Source of the DNA: Mortierella sp. BCC40632
Taxonomy: Eukaryota > Mortierellomycota > Mortierellomycetes > Mortierellales > Mortierellaceae
Assembly (NCBI GenBank): GCA_011634665.1
Contig: WAEK01000012.1
Coordinates: 1,531,001 to 1,595,000 of the forward strand
Direction of reading: 5' to 3'
DNA: 64,000 bases
Under the pieces are notes generated by a model. The model was not told where the DNA came from. It searched no databases and worked only from the letters and a program-made list of their open reading frames with translations. Shown in pieces: positions 53,237-63,662 of the stretch. Made by a program: the position numbers and the translations under genes. Every line of letters starts with the position of its first letter. The stretch's first letter is position 1.

Positions 53237-54867
53237 CAGTTGGCGCCAAAATGGTTTCAATGTTTTCAGAAATTTCGCTTTTTCTAATTTTCTCGTTTAT
53301 TCTTTCTTTCTCTTTCATATTCAATTCTAATAGAAAGGAAAGTCTTATCAATGGTGGACCCGAGAAATAAGAAAGCGGGCCTTTATCACTTCACATGAGC
53401 GAGCTATGCCGCCTCCAATGTTGTCGTCTCATAGAAACCATTTTGCCACTAGTCCGGGAAAATTCTTCAATACCTCGTATTCCCCCCTTTCGCTTTCAAC
53501 ACGGCCTCTACTCTTCGTGGCATCGACTCATAGAGCTTGTCAATCATATCCTGTGGTATCAGCTCCCATTCCTCCAGCACCATATCCCACAATTCATGAA
53601 CACTCGTAGGCCGCTTCTCTCGTTGACCAATCTGAACCTTCAGCTTGTCCCCAAACATGCTCGATTGGATTTTAAATCTGCTGATTGTGCAGGCCATCGA
53701 AGAACCTCAATATCCTGATCCTCCAGGTACTTGGTTGTTGCTTTGGCTTTTTGTTTTTGGGGTCGTTGTCGTGCTGAAAAATGAAGTCATTTTTTCCGAG
53801 ATCATAATACTCGAGACTTTCTTTCAATGTTGTGTCGAGAATATTGATGTAATCCTCCTTTTTCATAGTTCCTTCATAGATCTGACAGCCATAGCCAAGT
53901 CCCTTGGACGTCATACAGCCCCCAGAACATCAAGGATCCACCTCCATGCTTGACAGTAGGTTGAAGATGAAATGGTTGAACCGGATCGCCTGGCTTAGCC
54001 CAGTAATATTGTATCCCGTCCGAGTTCCAGATGTTTATCTTTGTTTCATCTGAGAATACCACTCGCTTCCAGTCATCGATGGTCCAATTTTTATGACCTC
54101 TTGCCCCTCCAACCGCGCTTGCTTGTGTCGCTTACTAAGGAAAGGCTTTTTGACTTTTTTTTTTCGCTTGAAAGCCGATCTCCCTGAGGTTGCGAAGGAC
54201 TGATCTGTACGAGATAACTGTCCCTTCACCATTGAGGCTCTTGTGGACCTGCTTGCCAGTCTTCAACATGCCGGAAAGTAACTTTCTGTTGAGATCATTC
54301 TTGGAGCGAGCCGAGAGAATTCTTGGTCTTCCTGTTGGTTGCCTTTGTAGAGTAGGTAAATGCTTGGTTCGGATCCTTGAAACAGAAGCAGGGCTGACTG
54401 ATAATCGTCTAGCGACATTCTTGACGGAGTAGCCTGCTTTTAGCTGGCTTATGATAGAGTTTTGAGTGTCTTCTTTCGTTTTTTTCATGATGGAGGAATA
54501 TCGACCATTTTCGAGCGATTGCACCCGTATTTTATATCAAACTTGTCAAGATCTATTCATCTTCTTTTAATCTCTCTGACTGACTGTAGATATAAGACAA
54601 ACGATTTGAAAAAAAGAGATGAAATAGCAATAAATATAAATGGCGTGCCCAAGTGGCGAAATGGTTCCAATATCTAGCTTCAACAATTTACCTCATAGCA
54701 CGCCTTTCTGACAACATATTGAAAATCTGTTTACACTGTCGTGAACAAGGCATTCTGGGTATTGTTTTCAATCTAAGCAACAAGGTGCATTTACATATTC
54801 TCGATGGGTAGAAAATTGCTAAAATATGAAAATTTGAGAATTATTGAAACCATTTTGGCGCCCACTG
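53237..54867 (-). mobile_element. Tc1-A copy 3
   Basis: 1,631 bp, flanked by TA (53235-53236 and 54868-54869), in DIRS-2 ORF1. Ends as in the other copies. Confidence 0.93.
53464..54488 (-). pseudogene. Tc1-A transposase, copy 3
   Basis: ATG at 54488. Frame breaks occur at the A run near 54162 (ten A here), near 54105 (WARG shortened to a missing base), near 53920 (CCCC) and near 53745-53800. The last frame keeps the canonical end KAKGGNTRY, like typical Tc1 transposases, because its G run has six bases. It therefore shows that the longer ends of copies 1, 2 and 4 result from lost G residues. Confidence 0.87.
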
Positions 54868-55358
54868 TAAGTGGGATGAAGACGATGGCTACACCGACAT
54901 CAAGCACTTCCCGAGAGTGCGTGGGATTGAGTACACGGCTCCAGTCCTCCCTACTCACCTCAACACTTCCAAACACTTACAGAGAAGAGATCAAGAGTTC
55001 GCTACTCTCCAAACAAAATTGGCCCACCTCACCAGACCAATTGACGCCACAGTCCATGCTATCCTTTCCTCACCTGCAACAGATCAGGACGATCCGGTCA
55101 TGGCTAACATCATTGAGACTCTGGACACCATTCGTTACAATCTCGCAGCAATCAGCACTGAGATGGGCCATCTTCGTACGCAGGCCATTTGCAGAGACAA
55201 GAATATCATTCCCCTACTGACCCCAACGGGAAGACCCCAATCATTTCTCACCAGGAGATTATCGATCAACAAAAGTTCACCAAGTCACTCAAGAATGCGA
55301 CAGGACAGGGTGACAGAGGTAACGGAAGGGGCAGGGGGCAGAGGCGGCTACAAAAATC

Positions 55359-55982
55359 ATGGGAACCACAATTTCCAGGGTAACCAACAGCGGCACACAG
55401 AAGGCAACAACAATGAGAAACAGAGCCAATCGAACTCGAACTCTTATCAAACTCCAAAAACAGCGACAGCAGCAGCCAGTTTTTTCAGCAAGCCTCGAAC
55501 CCAAGGGGACGCGGTCGGGGCCGAGCACGCCAGTAGGAGGACGACTACATCGGTTCCAAGCAGCTAGGAGACGACTCACCGACGAAGACTGGATTCGTCG
55601 GACTATCGAAGATGGATTCAGAATCCCGTTCACTTCTCTCCCGCCAGACAGTCCCCATCCCAGACACCACCATCCCCGATCGACCAAAGAGACGGAAACA
55701 ATAGAGAAGGAAATCCTCGCTCTTCTCGAAAACGCGCAATAGAGGAAGCTACCGAAGATGGCTTTACGAGCCGACTTTTTACGATCCCAAAGAAAACGGG
55801 AGACTTGAGGCCTGTTCTAAACCTACGTCCCTTAAATCAGTATGTACCGAAGAAACATTTCAAAATGGAGACGATCAAGGTAGTTTGCAATATGATAAAC
55901 AAGGGAGACTACATGACCAGTGTAGATCTCCAGGATGCATTCCTCCACGTTCTCATCCACGAGTCTTCCAGGAAACACCTAC
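55359..55982 (+). pseudogene. DIRS-2 RT, N-terminal part, truncated
   Basis: LTDEDWIRRTIEDGFRIPF and EIEKEILALLEN-like sequence (to 55742), then after a frame change LFTIPKKTGDLRPVLNLRPL, HFKMETIKVVCNMINKGDY and SVDLQDAFLHVLIHESSRK with the motif A Asp. Gypsy-2 begins at 55983, before the catalytic YLDD. Overlaps the end of ORF1 as in DIRS-1. Confidence 0.82.
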
Positions 55983-56247
55983 TGTCATGGACAAATACAG
56001 GACTCTCCTTTAGAGACAGGAAGGAAAGGGCAAGGAAAGATATTTATTGCAGACTGACGGAAATAGGATGCGCCTATTGCGCCCTTTTATACTAGATTTT
56101 TGTTCTTGCTCGAAAATAATAAACTTCATCCTTTCCGAGTGCTCGCGCACTTCGGAAAGTATAACACAACCTTTTTTCCTCCATCTGCCGATGGAGGATA
56201 CTTGCCCGCGATCCTATAGTAAAAAGGAGAGTTAATAGGACATGACA
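55983..56247 (-). repeat. Gypsy-2 3' LTR
   Basis: 265 bp, TG...CA. Contains a TTTATACTAGATTTTTG block and a self-complementary ccgagtgctcgcgcacttcgg hairpin near 56138-56158. The partner LTR is missing, so the 5-bp target duplication (cctac on this side) cannot be confirmed. Confidence 0.8.
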
Positions 56248-56299
56248 ATCCCCTCCCTAGGCGCGAGCTCCGAGAGCGCCATCTGGTGGCCTTGGCTTG

Positions 56300-59200
56300 T
56301 CAGGATATCTTGCATGGAAATCTTGTACTAGGTCAGGGCAATTTTCGACGTCGGTCACGCTCTGCCACGTCTGCTCGTTGTGACCAAGCCACTTGACCAA
56401 ATACTGTAGTCGGCGGTATCTCCATCTTGAATCGAGAATCTCTTCAACCTCCCATTCTACTTCTCCATCACATCAATTGCGGGAGGGGAGCAGCAATGCG
56501 TCCCCCTGTGTCGTTCTCCAGGTAAGGCTCCAAGAGGGAAACATGGAAGACAGGATGCAGGCGTGACAACTCTGGTGGAAGCTCCAGACGGAATGACCGC
56601 GAGCCTACTGCCTCTGTGATCTTGAATGGACCCAATCTAACATTGTCCAACTTCGAGGAGGGGCGCTTGGTCTGGATGTTGGTTCGAAGCAACCACACCT
56701 GGTCATTGACCTGGAGAGGGGGTTGATCTTGTGTGCGGTTGTTGTAATTTCTTTCGTGGGCTTCGTTGGCGTACTCAATATGGAACTTGAGGTCTTCTTG
56801 CAACTCTTTTAATTCTTGGAGGCGGTGTTCGGCTCTGGGGTTGTTGACTGCGACTCTTGGGATGCTGACATTGAAGCGAGGGTGGTACCCAAGGCACGCA
56901 TAGAAGGGTGTCGTGTGGATCGACGAATGGACAGTATTATTGTAACAGAACTGTGCCATCGGCAAAAGGTCAGCCCAATTGTCTTGCTGGTAGTTGAGGA
57001 AGCAACGGAGGTATTGCTCTAGGGTGGAGTTGGTGCGTTCTGCTTGTCCGTTAGCCTGTTGGTGGTATGCTGTTGTCGTGTTTTGATTAATCCTAAGGGC
57101 GCTAAGGAAGTGACGTGTGTACTCGGCAGTGAAGACTGTTCCTCGGTCTGTCAAGATGTCGTCAGGTAGACCATGGCTGGACACGACATTGTTCAAAAAG
57201 AGGGTGGCGAGGGAGTCAGCATCCACATTACTTGTAGTGGGGACAAAATGCGCCATCTTGGTTAGGCGATCAACAGCGACCAGGATTGCTGTGAACCCCT
57301 TTGACAAAGGAAGCTGGGTAATGAAGTCCACAGAGATAGAAGACCATGGTACTTCGGGGGGCAGGGACTGGGACATAGAGGCCGTAAGGTTTATGACGGG
57401 ACTTCTTGTTGCGCTGGCAGATGTCACAGGTGCTCACAAATCTCTTGACAAACATCCTCATGGTTGGCCAATAATAGGTACGGCTGACTAGCTCATGAGT
57501 CTTGTACATGCCAAAGTGTCCTGCATTGGGCCTGTCATGGCATTCGGTCAGAATATCCCTCTGAATCTCTTCATCATCTGGTACGGCTATTTTGCCATCA
57601 TAGAACAGGAGGCCGTTGTCATAGGACCATTCTGTGTATGCCTCTGGATCTTGCTGGACGCCTTCGATAATTTCTTGGAAGTCCTCATAATCCTGATAGG
57701 AATTCTTGAGGCGATCAGTGATGTCCGCTGGGGCTCGGTCGGGTTCTTCTCCGTCATTGGCCAGCTCTATTTCCTCATCATCGGCCATGATGGGGCAATG
57801 GATGCAGTCGCTTGGAGAGGGTGGTCTCTGATTTAGGTAAGAGCGCGACATGAACGCGGTCCTCCCCCCCTTCAGGAGGGTACATGCGGGAAAGAGCATC
57901 TGCGGCACCATTCAGGACTCCAGGGCGATACACTACACGGACGTTAAACTTGGACAAACGCTCGGCATAGCGGATTTGGCGATCACTCAAAGAACGCTTC
58001 TCAGAGAAGTACTCCAGATTCTTGTGATCGGTCAGGATCGTTGCAGGGAAGGGTGAATAGGCGAAGAAGTGGCGGAAGTGCTCCAAGCCTTCGATTGCAG
58101 CGAGGAGCTCGGTGTCATGGACATGGTAGTTCCTTTCAGGGCCGGATAGTGACCTGGAATGAAAGGCAATGGGGCGTAAGACTCCATTGTCATCTGGCTG
58201 GCTACAAATCATGCCAATGGCATCCTTGGAAGCATCGGGCTCGAGGAAACAGGGCTTGGCAGGGTCGAAATGTTGCAGGATTGGCTCTGATGTGAACAAC
58301 CTTTTTAAATTATCAAAGGCTTCTTGCGCTTTAGCGTCCCACTCAAATGGGACTCCTTTCTTGAGCAGTCGAGTTATGGCGGACACGACCCCGAAAAGAA
58401 CTTGATGAATCGTCGATAGAAGTTGGCAAACCCGAGGAATGCTTGGATATCACGGACAGACGTGGGTGTGGGCCAGGAGAGGACTACAGCGACTTTCTTG
58501 GGGTCCATTGAGATGCCATCTGGCGAGATAACATAGCCAAGAAATTCTACCTTGGTTACATTGAACTCACACTTTTCTGCGCTCACTTGTAGGTCGGCGT
58601 CCATCAGCAATTGCATGATCCTTCGTACATGGGTCCTGTGAGTCTCGGTGTCTGGCGAATAGATCAGGATGTCGTCCATATACGCAACGACATGTTCGTC
58701 AAGGGCTTCTCGCAGGACGTCGTTGATAAACGCTTGGAAGGTAGCAGGTGCATTGGTCAGGCCAAACGGCATCACGGTATACTCGAAGTGCCCATAACGA
58801 GTGCGAAAGACTGTCTTCCACTCATCGCCTTTCGCAATTCTTATCAGGTTGTAGGCCCCTTTAAGGTCAAGCTTGGTAAATATGCGGGCCGAGCCAAGTC
58901 GTTCAAGGGCCTCTGATATCAGGGGTAATGGGCAACGATTCTTGACAGTGATCTTGTTTAGTGCTCGGTAGTCTACACAGAGACGTAACTTTCCACCTTT
59001 CTTAGGTACGAATAGGACAGGAGCTCCTGCAGGAGATTCTGATTTACGAATGAAGCCTTTTTTCCAAGTTTTCATCAAGGTATTCTCGGAGAGCCTTCAG
59101 TTCCACCTGTGAGAGAGTGTAGAGGGACCATAAGGGGTCTTGGCTTCAGGCTCTAAGGGGATGGCGTGATCACATTCTCTGTGGGGAGGCAATCTTCCTA

Positions 59201-59860
59201 TTTCTCGATCTTTGAAGAGCGGGGCGAATTCGGAATATTCACTAGGCAGGAATGCAAGAGGATCAGGACTAGACTCGGACAGGCTTTCATCAGGGACATC
59301 TACACTGGATATTTGGCATAAGGAATAATGTTCAAGACTAGGACAAGGATCATCAACAACAATACAAGACAGGACAGAAGAGTCGAGTGACTCATGGGAC
59401 AAGACAGGATACTGTTCAAAACAGTGTTTATTGCAATACAGGTCTCGGAAGAGAATGACGTGTTCTTTCCAATTGATAAGAGGGTTGTGTTTTTCGAGCC
59501 AGTCTATTCCAAGGATAACAGACTGGCGTTGGAGTTTGGTGACATGGAGGGTAACGATCTCATGATGGTTATCGATACTAAGAGGAAGTTGGGTGAACTG
59601 GGTAACAGGACCAGAGGCGCTACTCTGACCGTCAGCCATATTCAATTGGATGGGGTGGAGCAAGGGAGTGGTGGGGACTGAGTGCTTTTGGACAAGAGAA
59701 TGATCAATGAAGGAGGTTTGAGCTCCGGAATCGACAAGTGCTTTGATATGGATAGGGTTTTGGTTGGGCAGTGCTAGAACAGCCTTAACAAGGAGACAGA
59801 CTCTGGGTGGAGAGGGGTCAGAAGAGGCGAGGACTTGGCCTAGTGTCCAGTCTGTCGGTG
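56300..59860 (-). pseudogene. Gypsy-2 Pol: protease, RT, RNase H, integrase, chromodomain-like end
   Basis: Protease KALVDSGAQTSFIDHS (about 59735). RT with [29 protein letters not shown] and [10 protein letters not shown] (motif C with Met). RNase H LEPDASKDAIGM and HDTELLAAIEGLE. DRQIRYAERLSKFNVRV. Integrase zinc finger (HFGMYKTHELV...CDICQRNK), core [35 protein letters not shown] (all three acidic residues), then HPVFHVSLLEPYL and a chromodomain-like tail (LQYLVKWLGHNEQTW) in another frame. Breaks near 59105, 58390, 57810, 57345 and 56470. Confidence 0.86.
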
Positions 59861-59863
59861 GAC

Positions 59864-60550
59864 CTAGGCCTCGTCGTTTTCCTGTACCTCAGCCATAATG
59901 GTGGCAATGCGGGACCTCTTGACAGGACATTCGTTGGCTATGTGACCTGAGCCACCGCAGTAAAGGCATAGGTTATTATCGCGACGGCGTTGTTTTTCGG
60001 CTTCGGAGATTCGACGGGCACGCAAGGCATCCAGGTCCATGGCCATAGGAGAGGGGCTTGGTGTATTGGTTGATTGGGGCCGAGGAGAGGGTGTGGGCTT
60101 CTTGGGGGCGGAGCCATTCGTGTGTCGAGAGGGACAGCGACTAAGGTTGTTGTACACCGTAGCTGCCTTGGACTGGATGTCTTTCAAAGATCGGAGTGTG
60201 TGCCAATACGGAACCATGGCGGTCTTGACCTCATGCGATAGTCCATTCTTGAATTTGGAGACCAGGGCAGACTCGTTCCATTTGAGCTTAGCTTGGAGGA
60301 TCTTGAACTCTGATATATACTGGGTCATTGTCTTGCCGTGTTGCCTGAGACTGTTCATCTTGTCTTCTGCCTCATCAACTTCCAGCTGATCACCGAAAAG
60401 CTCATCAATGGAATCCAGGAACGCGCCATAATCTTCAAGGAGGCCATCGACATCTTCAACTTCGTTGTTTAGATAGGGAGCGAACATCTTGAATGGGGCA
60501 CCTTCCATTGACAGGAGAGCAAAGTGGATCTTGTGCTTGTCAAGTAGGAA
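59864..60550 (-). pseudogene. Gypsy-2 Gag, C-terminal part
   Basis: From about DKHKIHFALLSMEGAPFK through QHGKTMTQYISEFKILQ to a zinc knuckle CLYCGGSGHIANEC and the end VQENDEA. The N-terminal half of Gag (present in Gypsy-1) is replaced by unrelated sequence containing a GC hairpin and a poly(T) tract. The open frame continues through these by chance as a poly-Lys stretch. Confidence 0.82.
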
Positions 60551-60556
60551 CAAGTA

Positions 60557-60585
60557 GAGTGCCCGCGGCTTCGCCACGGGCACTC
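60557..60585 (-). other. GC-rich hairpin
   Basis: gagtgcccgcgg, loop cttcg, ccacgggcactc: a 12-bp stem, fully paired on the minus-strand RNA with one G-U pair. It sits exactly where Gypsy-2 Gag loses homology and is followed by a TTCC/TTCT-rich tract and a T run. Origin unknown. Confidence 0.6.
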
Positions 60586-60627
60586 GACTCTCGCCTTTGG
60601 TAGTCTTTCCTTCTTTCCTTCTTTCAA

Positions 60628-60628
<1 letters not shown>

Positions 60629-60667
<39 letters not shown>
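60629..60667. repeat. Poly(T) run, about 38 nt
   Basis: Separates the hairpin segment from the solo LTR. Read on the minus strand it is a poly(A) tract directly downstream of the LTR-like sequence. Confidence 0.75.
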
Positions 60668-60669
<2 letters not shown>

Positions 60670-60670
60670 C

Positions 60671-60933
60671 TGCAAGAGTGATGTGAATGAGCTTACCGTG
60701 AGGAAACGCCTCGATAGGGATGACCGTGGTAGTCAAAGGCGAAGAGCAAAGGGAAAGTGTGAGTCGGTGAGAAAAAGACATGCCTGGACACTTAGTCTCA
60801 GGGACGCTGAGTATTTACTCTGTTTCCTGTCCCACAGGAGGCTATATCTAATGTAGCTGCTGTGATGTGCACGTGCCCAGGGCCCTGCTCCTCTGATATG
60901 GGTCTCCCACCATAGATCCCAAGTCGAACTGCA
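60671..60933 (-). mobile_element. Solo LTR, diverged relative of the Gypsy-3 LTR
   Basis: On the minus strand it reads TGCAGTTCGACTTGGGATCT ... CATCACTCTTGCA. It aligns with the Gypsy-3 LTR along its length, including TTGGGATCTATGG, CAGAGGAGCAG, CCAGGCATGTCTTTTTCTCACCG and CGAGGCGT blocks, at roughly three-quarters identity by eye. No internal region is present and no target duplication is clear. Confidence 0.75.
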
Positions 60934-61035
60934 AGATTAAATGAAGCAGACAGTGGGTGACTGGGTGTGTACTTTACTAATGCTCCACCGAATCCTTGCC
61001 CCTATCCTCTCTATCTCCCTAGACACACGCTCAAG

Positions 61036-61099
<64 letters not shown>

Positions 61100-61389
61100 C
61101 GTCTATCTCTCCTTATTCTTTCTCTCACTCTTTTTTTCACTACCTTTTCTCTTTCTTTCTTTCTCTCTCTCACTCTTTTTCTTTCACTACCTTTTCTCTT
61201 TCTTTTTCTTTCTCTCTCTCTCTCTCTATCGTAGCATTCCTTTTTATTCTCACTCTAACTTTTCTGAAGGGACGTGGAGGGGGAAGGCAACAAAGCCGGG
61301 TGTAATGGGGGGATAAAGAGTCGGAGCAGGCGTACTATAGACTATCGCATCTTATCTCTGTCTGTCTGTCTGTCTTTTTTTTTTTTTTA
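60934..61389. repeat. CT microsatellites and T runs
   Basis: (CT)n at 61039-61070 followed by T29 (61072-61099), CTTT-rich tracts to 61230, TGTC repeats at 61356-61374 and T14 at 61375-61388. A TCTC-rich tract of this kind also precedes DIRS-2. No gene. Confidence 0.6.
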
Positions 61390-61764
61390 ATATTTCCCTT
61401 CATTGTTGTAAGAATTGTCACGGAGAATGACCTGATGTTGTTCCTCATATTCTTGGTCATACAGTATTCAAAGTCTTCGCGTAGAGCATCCTCGTCAAAT
61501 TGGGAGTCTACTCCAAAGTAATACTCTCATTCGACCCTCCGTACACCATTTTATCTTTTGCAAGAGCATAGAGATGTGTGTCGGAAAGGCAATGGATACA
61601 TGTCGTTCATGAGAAGCAATGGCATTGATATACTGAAGCGTCTTCAGGTATTTCAAAACCGACCAGGTCCTCATGGTTTACAAAGGGGATATCTTTGTAC
61701 TCAAATGGTTCCAACCAACTGGATAGCTCTTTTAATTGAAAAATATATGGGTTGAATGAGCTTA

Positions 61765-63394
61765 CAGTTGGCGCCAAAATGGTTTCAATGTTTTCAGAAA
61801 TTTCGCTTTTTCTAATTTTCTCGTTTATTCTTTCTTTTTCTCTTTCATATTCAATTCTAATAGAAAGGAAAGTCTTATCAATAATTGGACCCGAGAAATA
61901 AGAAAGCGGGCCTTTATCACTTCACATGAGCGAGCTATGCCGCCTCCAATGTTGTCGTCTCATAGAAACCATTTTGCCACTAGTCCGGGAAAATTCTTCA
62001 ATACCTCGTATTCCCCTTTCGCTTTCAACACGGCCTCTACTCTTCGTGGCATCGACTCATAGAGCTTGTCAATCATATCCTGTGGTATCAGCTCCCATTC
62101 CTCCAGCACCATATCCCACAATTCATGAACACTCGTAGGCCGCTTCTCTCGTTGACCAATCTGAACCTTCAGCTTGTCCCAAACATGCTCGATTGGATTT
62201 AAATCTGCTGATTGTGCAGGCCATCGAAGAACCTCAATATCCTGATCCTCCAGGTACTTGGTTATTGCTTTGGCTTTGTGTTTGGGGTCGTTGTCGTGCT
62301 GAAAAATGAAGTCATTTTTTTCCGAGATCATAACACTCGAGACTTTCTTTCAATGTTGTGTCGAGAATATTGATGTAATCCTCCTTTTTCATAGTTCCTT
62401 CATAGATCTGACAGCCATAGCCAAGTCCCTTGGACGTCATACAGCCCCAGAACATCAAGGATCCATCTCCATGCTTGACAGTAGGTTGAAGATGAAATGG
62501 TTGAACCGGATCGCCTGGCTTAGCACAGTAATATTGTATCCCGTCCGAGTTCCAGATGTTTATCTTTTGTTTCATCTGAGAATACCACTCGCTTCCAGTC
62601 ATCGATGGTCCAATTTTTATGACCTCTTGCCCACTCCAAACGCGCTTGCTTGTGTCGCTTACTAAGGAAAGGCTTTTTGACTTTTTTTCTTCGCTTGAAA
62701 GCCGATCTCCCTGAGGTTGCGAAGGACTGATCTGTACGAGATAACAGTCCCTTCACCATTGAGGCTCTTGTGGACCTGCTTGCCAGTCTTCAAAATGCCG
62801 GAAAGTAACTTCCTGTTGAGATCATTCTTGGAGCGAGCCGAGAGAATTCTTGGTCTTCCTGTTGGTTGCCTTTGTAGAGTAGGTAAATGCTTGGTTCGGA
62901 TCCTTGAAACAGAAGCAGGGCTGACTGATAATCGTCTAGCGACATTCTTGACGGAGTAGCCTGCTTTTAGCTGGCTTATGATAGATTTTTTGAGTGTCTT
63001 CTTTTTTTTTTCATGATGGAGGAATATCGACCATCTTCGAGCGATTGCACCCGTATTTTATATCAAACTTGTCAAGATCTATTCATCATCTTTTCATCTC
63101 TGACTGACTGTAGATATAAGACAAACGATTGTGAAAAAAAAAGATGAAATAGCAATAAATATAAATGGCGTGCCCAAGTGGCGAAATGGTTCCAATATCT
63201 AGCTTCAACAATTTACCTCATAGCACGCCTTTCTGACAACATATTGAAAAATCTGTTTACACTGTCGTGAACAAGGCATTCAGGGGTATTGTTTTCAATC
63301 GAAGCAACAAAGTGCATTTACATATTCTCGATGGGTAGAAAATTGCTAAAATATGAAAATTTGAGAATTATTGAAACCATTTTGGCGCCCACTG
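61765..63394 (-). mobile_element. Tc1-A copy 4
   Basis: 1,630 bp flanked by TA (61763-61764 and 63395-63396). It lies in an exon of an unrecognised minus-strand gene, in the same orientation as that gene. Confidence 0.93.
61975..63015 (-). pseudogene. Tc1-A transposase, copy 4
   Basis: ATG near 63015 (the A run after it is shortened). The helix-turn-helix part, then the frame break at the shared A7 run near 62690, PFLSKRHKQARLEWARGHKN, a new break in the FSDET codons (an extra T near 62566), and SLECYDLGKK with a break before FIFQHDNDPKHKA and LNPIEHVWD. The end reads KAKGEYEVLKNFPG because of a shortened G run, as in copy 2. Confidence 0.87.
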
Positions 63395-63662
63395 TATTAT
63401 CACTCCTTCTTCATCACGGGTAGAAATAGTGATGGAGCAAAAGTTTATCATGCCTTGATTGCTGGATGTCATTGTCTGCTGATCTGGGGTCATGAGGAGG
63501 AGGAGGGACTCCAAGTCCGAGAAAAAGGGGACAATACTGACGTCGACCACTTCGAAAAAGTTGCAATATTATTTCTATTTCTGTTGGATCTAGAAGGACA
63601 GGTTGGACATTGCAGCGGGGTCATCGAGTACTCCTGGCTGGAGTGATTTTTGCTCGAGGCAT

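Larger units (their letters stand above)
52918..55567 (+). pseudogene. DIRS-2 ORF1, split by Tc1-A copy 3
   Basis: Start MINDLPTPYSSQSGNPTQQS at 52918 after an acceptor-like CTCTCGCAG. The frame runs through PYDQLEEYLPSFKNRLKFHD and is interrupted at 53237. Taking out Tc1-A and one TA continues it exactly with KWDEDDGYTDIKHFPRVRGI. The same frame then shows ATLQTKLAHLTRPIDATVHA and a Gly/Asn/Gln-rich basic tail (GAGGRGGYKNHGNHNFQGN), ending at 55567. The only damage is the transposon, so this insertion looks recent. Confidence 0.82.
52747..55982 (+). mobile_element. DIRS-2 retrotransposon, 5' part
   Basis: Starts attatccttcatagagcc at 52747 (matching the fragment at 18170). It encodes ORF1 and the start of an RT like DIRS-1, is split by Tc1-A copy 3 (53237-54867), and is truncated at 55982 by Gypsy-2. 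No recombinase, internal complementary region or right end is present, so the 3' part is deleted or outside the window. Confidence 0.8.
55983..60550 (-). mobile_element. Gypsy-2 LTR retrotransposon, 5'-truncated
   Basis: The 3' LTR lies at 55983-56247 (TGTCATGG...CATGACA on the plus strand) with the minus-strand polypurine tract AGGGAGGGGAT at 56248-56258. Pol and the C-terminal half of Gag follow on the minus strand up to about 60550, where Gag sequence stops at a hairpin-bearing insert. No 5' LTR was found. The family is close to Gypsy-1 throughout Gag and Pol. Confidence 0.88.
61390..63662 (-). pseudogene. Unrecognised gene split by Tc1-A copy 4
   Basis: The ATG at 63662 opens a 31-nt exon (MPRAKITPAR plus one base), then an 82-nt GT-AG intron to 63550. 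Exon 2 runs from MVDVSIVPFFSDLESLL to TISTRDEEGVI, where Tc1-A copy 4 enters. With the transposon and one TA removed, the frame continues SSFNPYIFQLKELSSWLEP and FVNHEDLVGFEIPEDASVYQ, ending near 61600. A further open piece, YYFGVDSQFDEDALREDFEY, lies at about 61515-61395 in another frame, probably the next exon. The codon pattern is gene-like. No domain recognised. Confidence 0.6.

Noticed and set aside
59864..60781. 305-codon frame that looks like one protein with a poly-Lys segment
   Set aside because: It runs from a solo LTR through a poly(A) tract and hairpin into Gypsy-2 Gag. Only the Gag part is meaningful.
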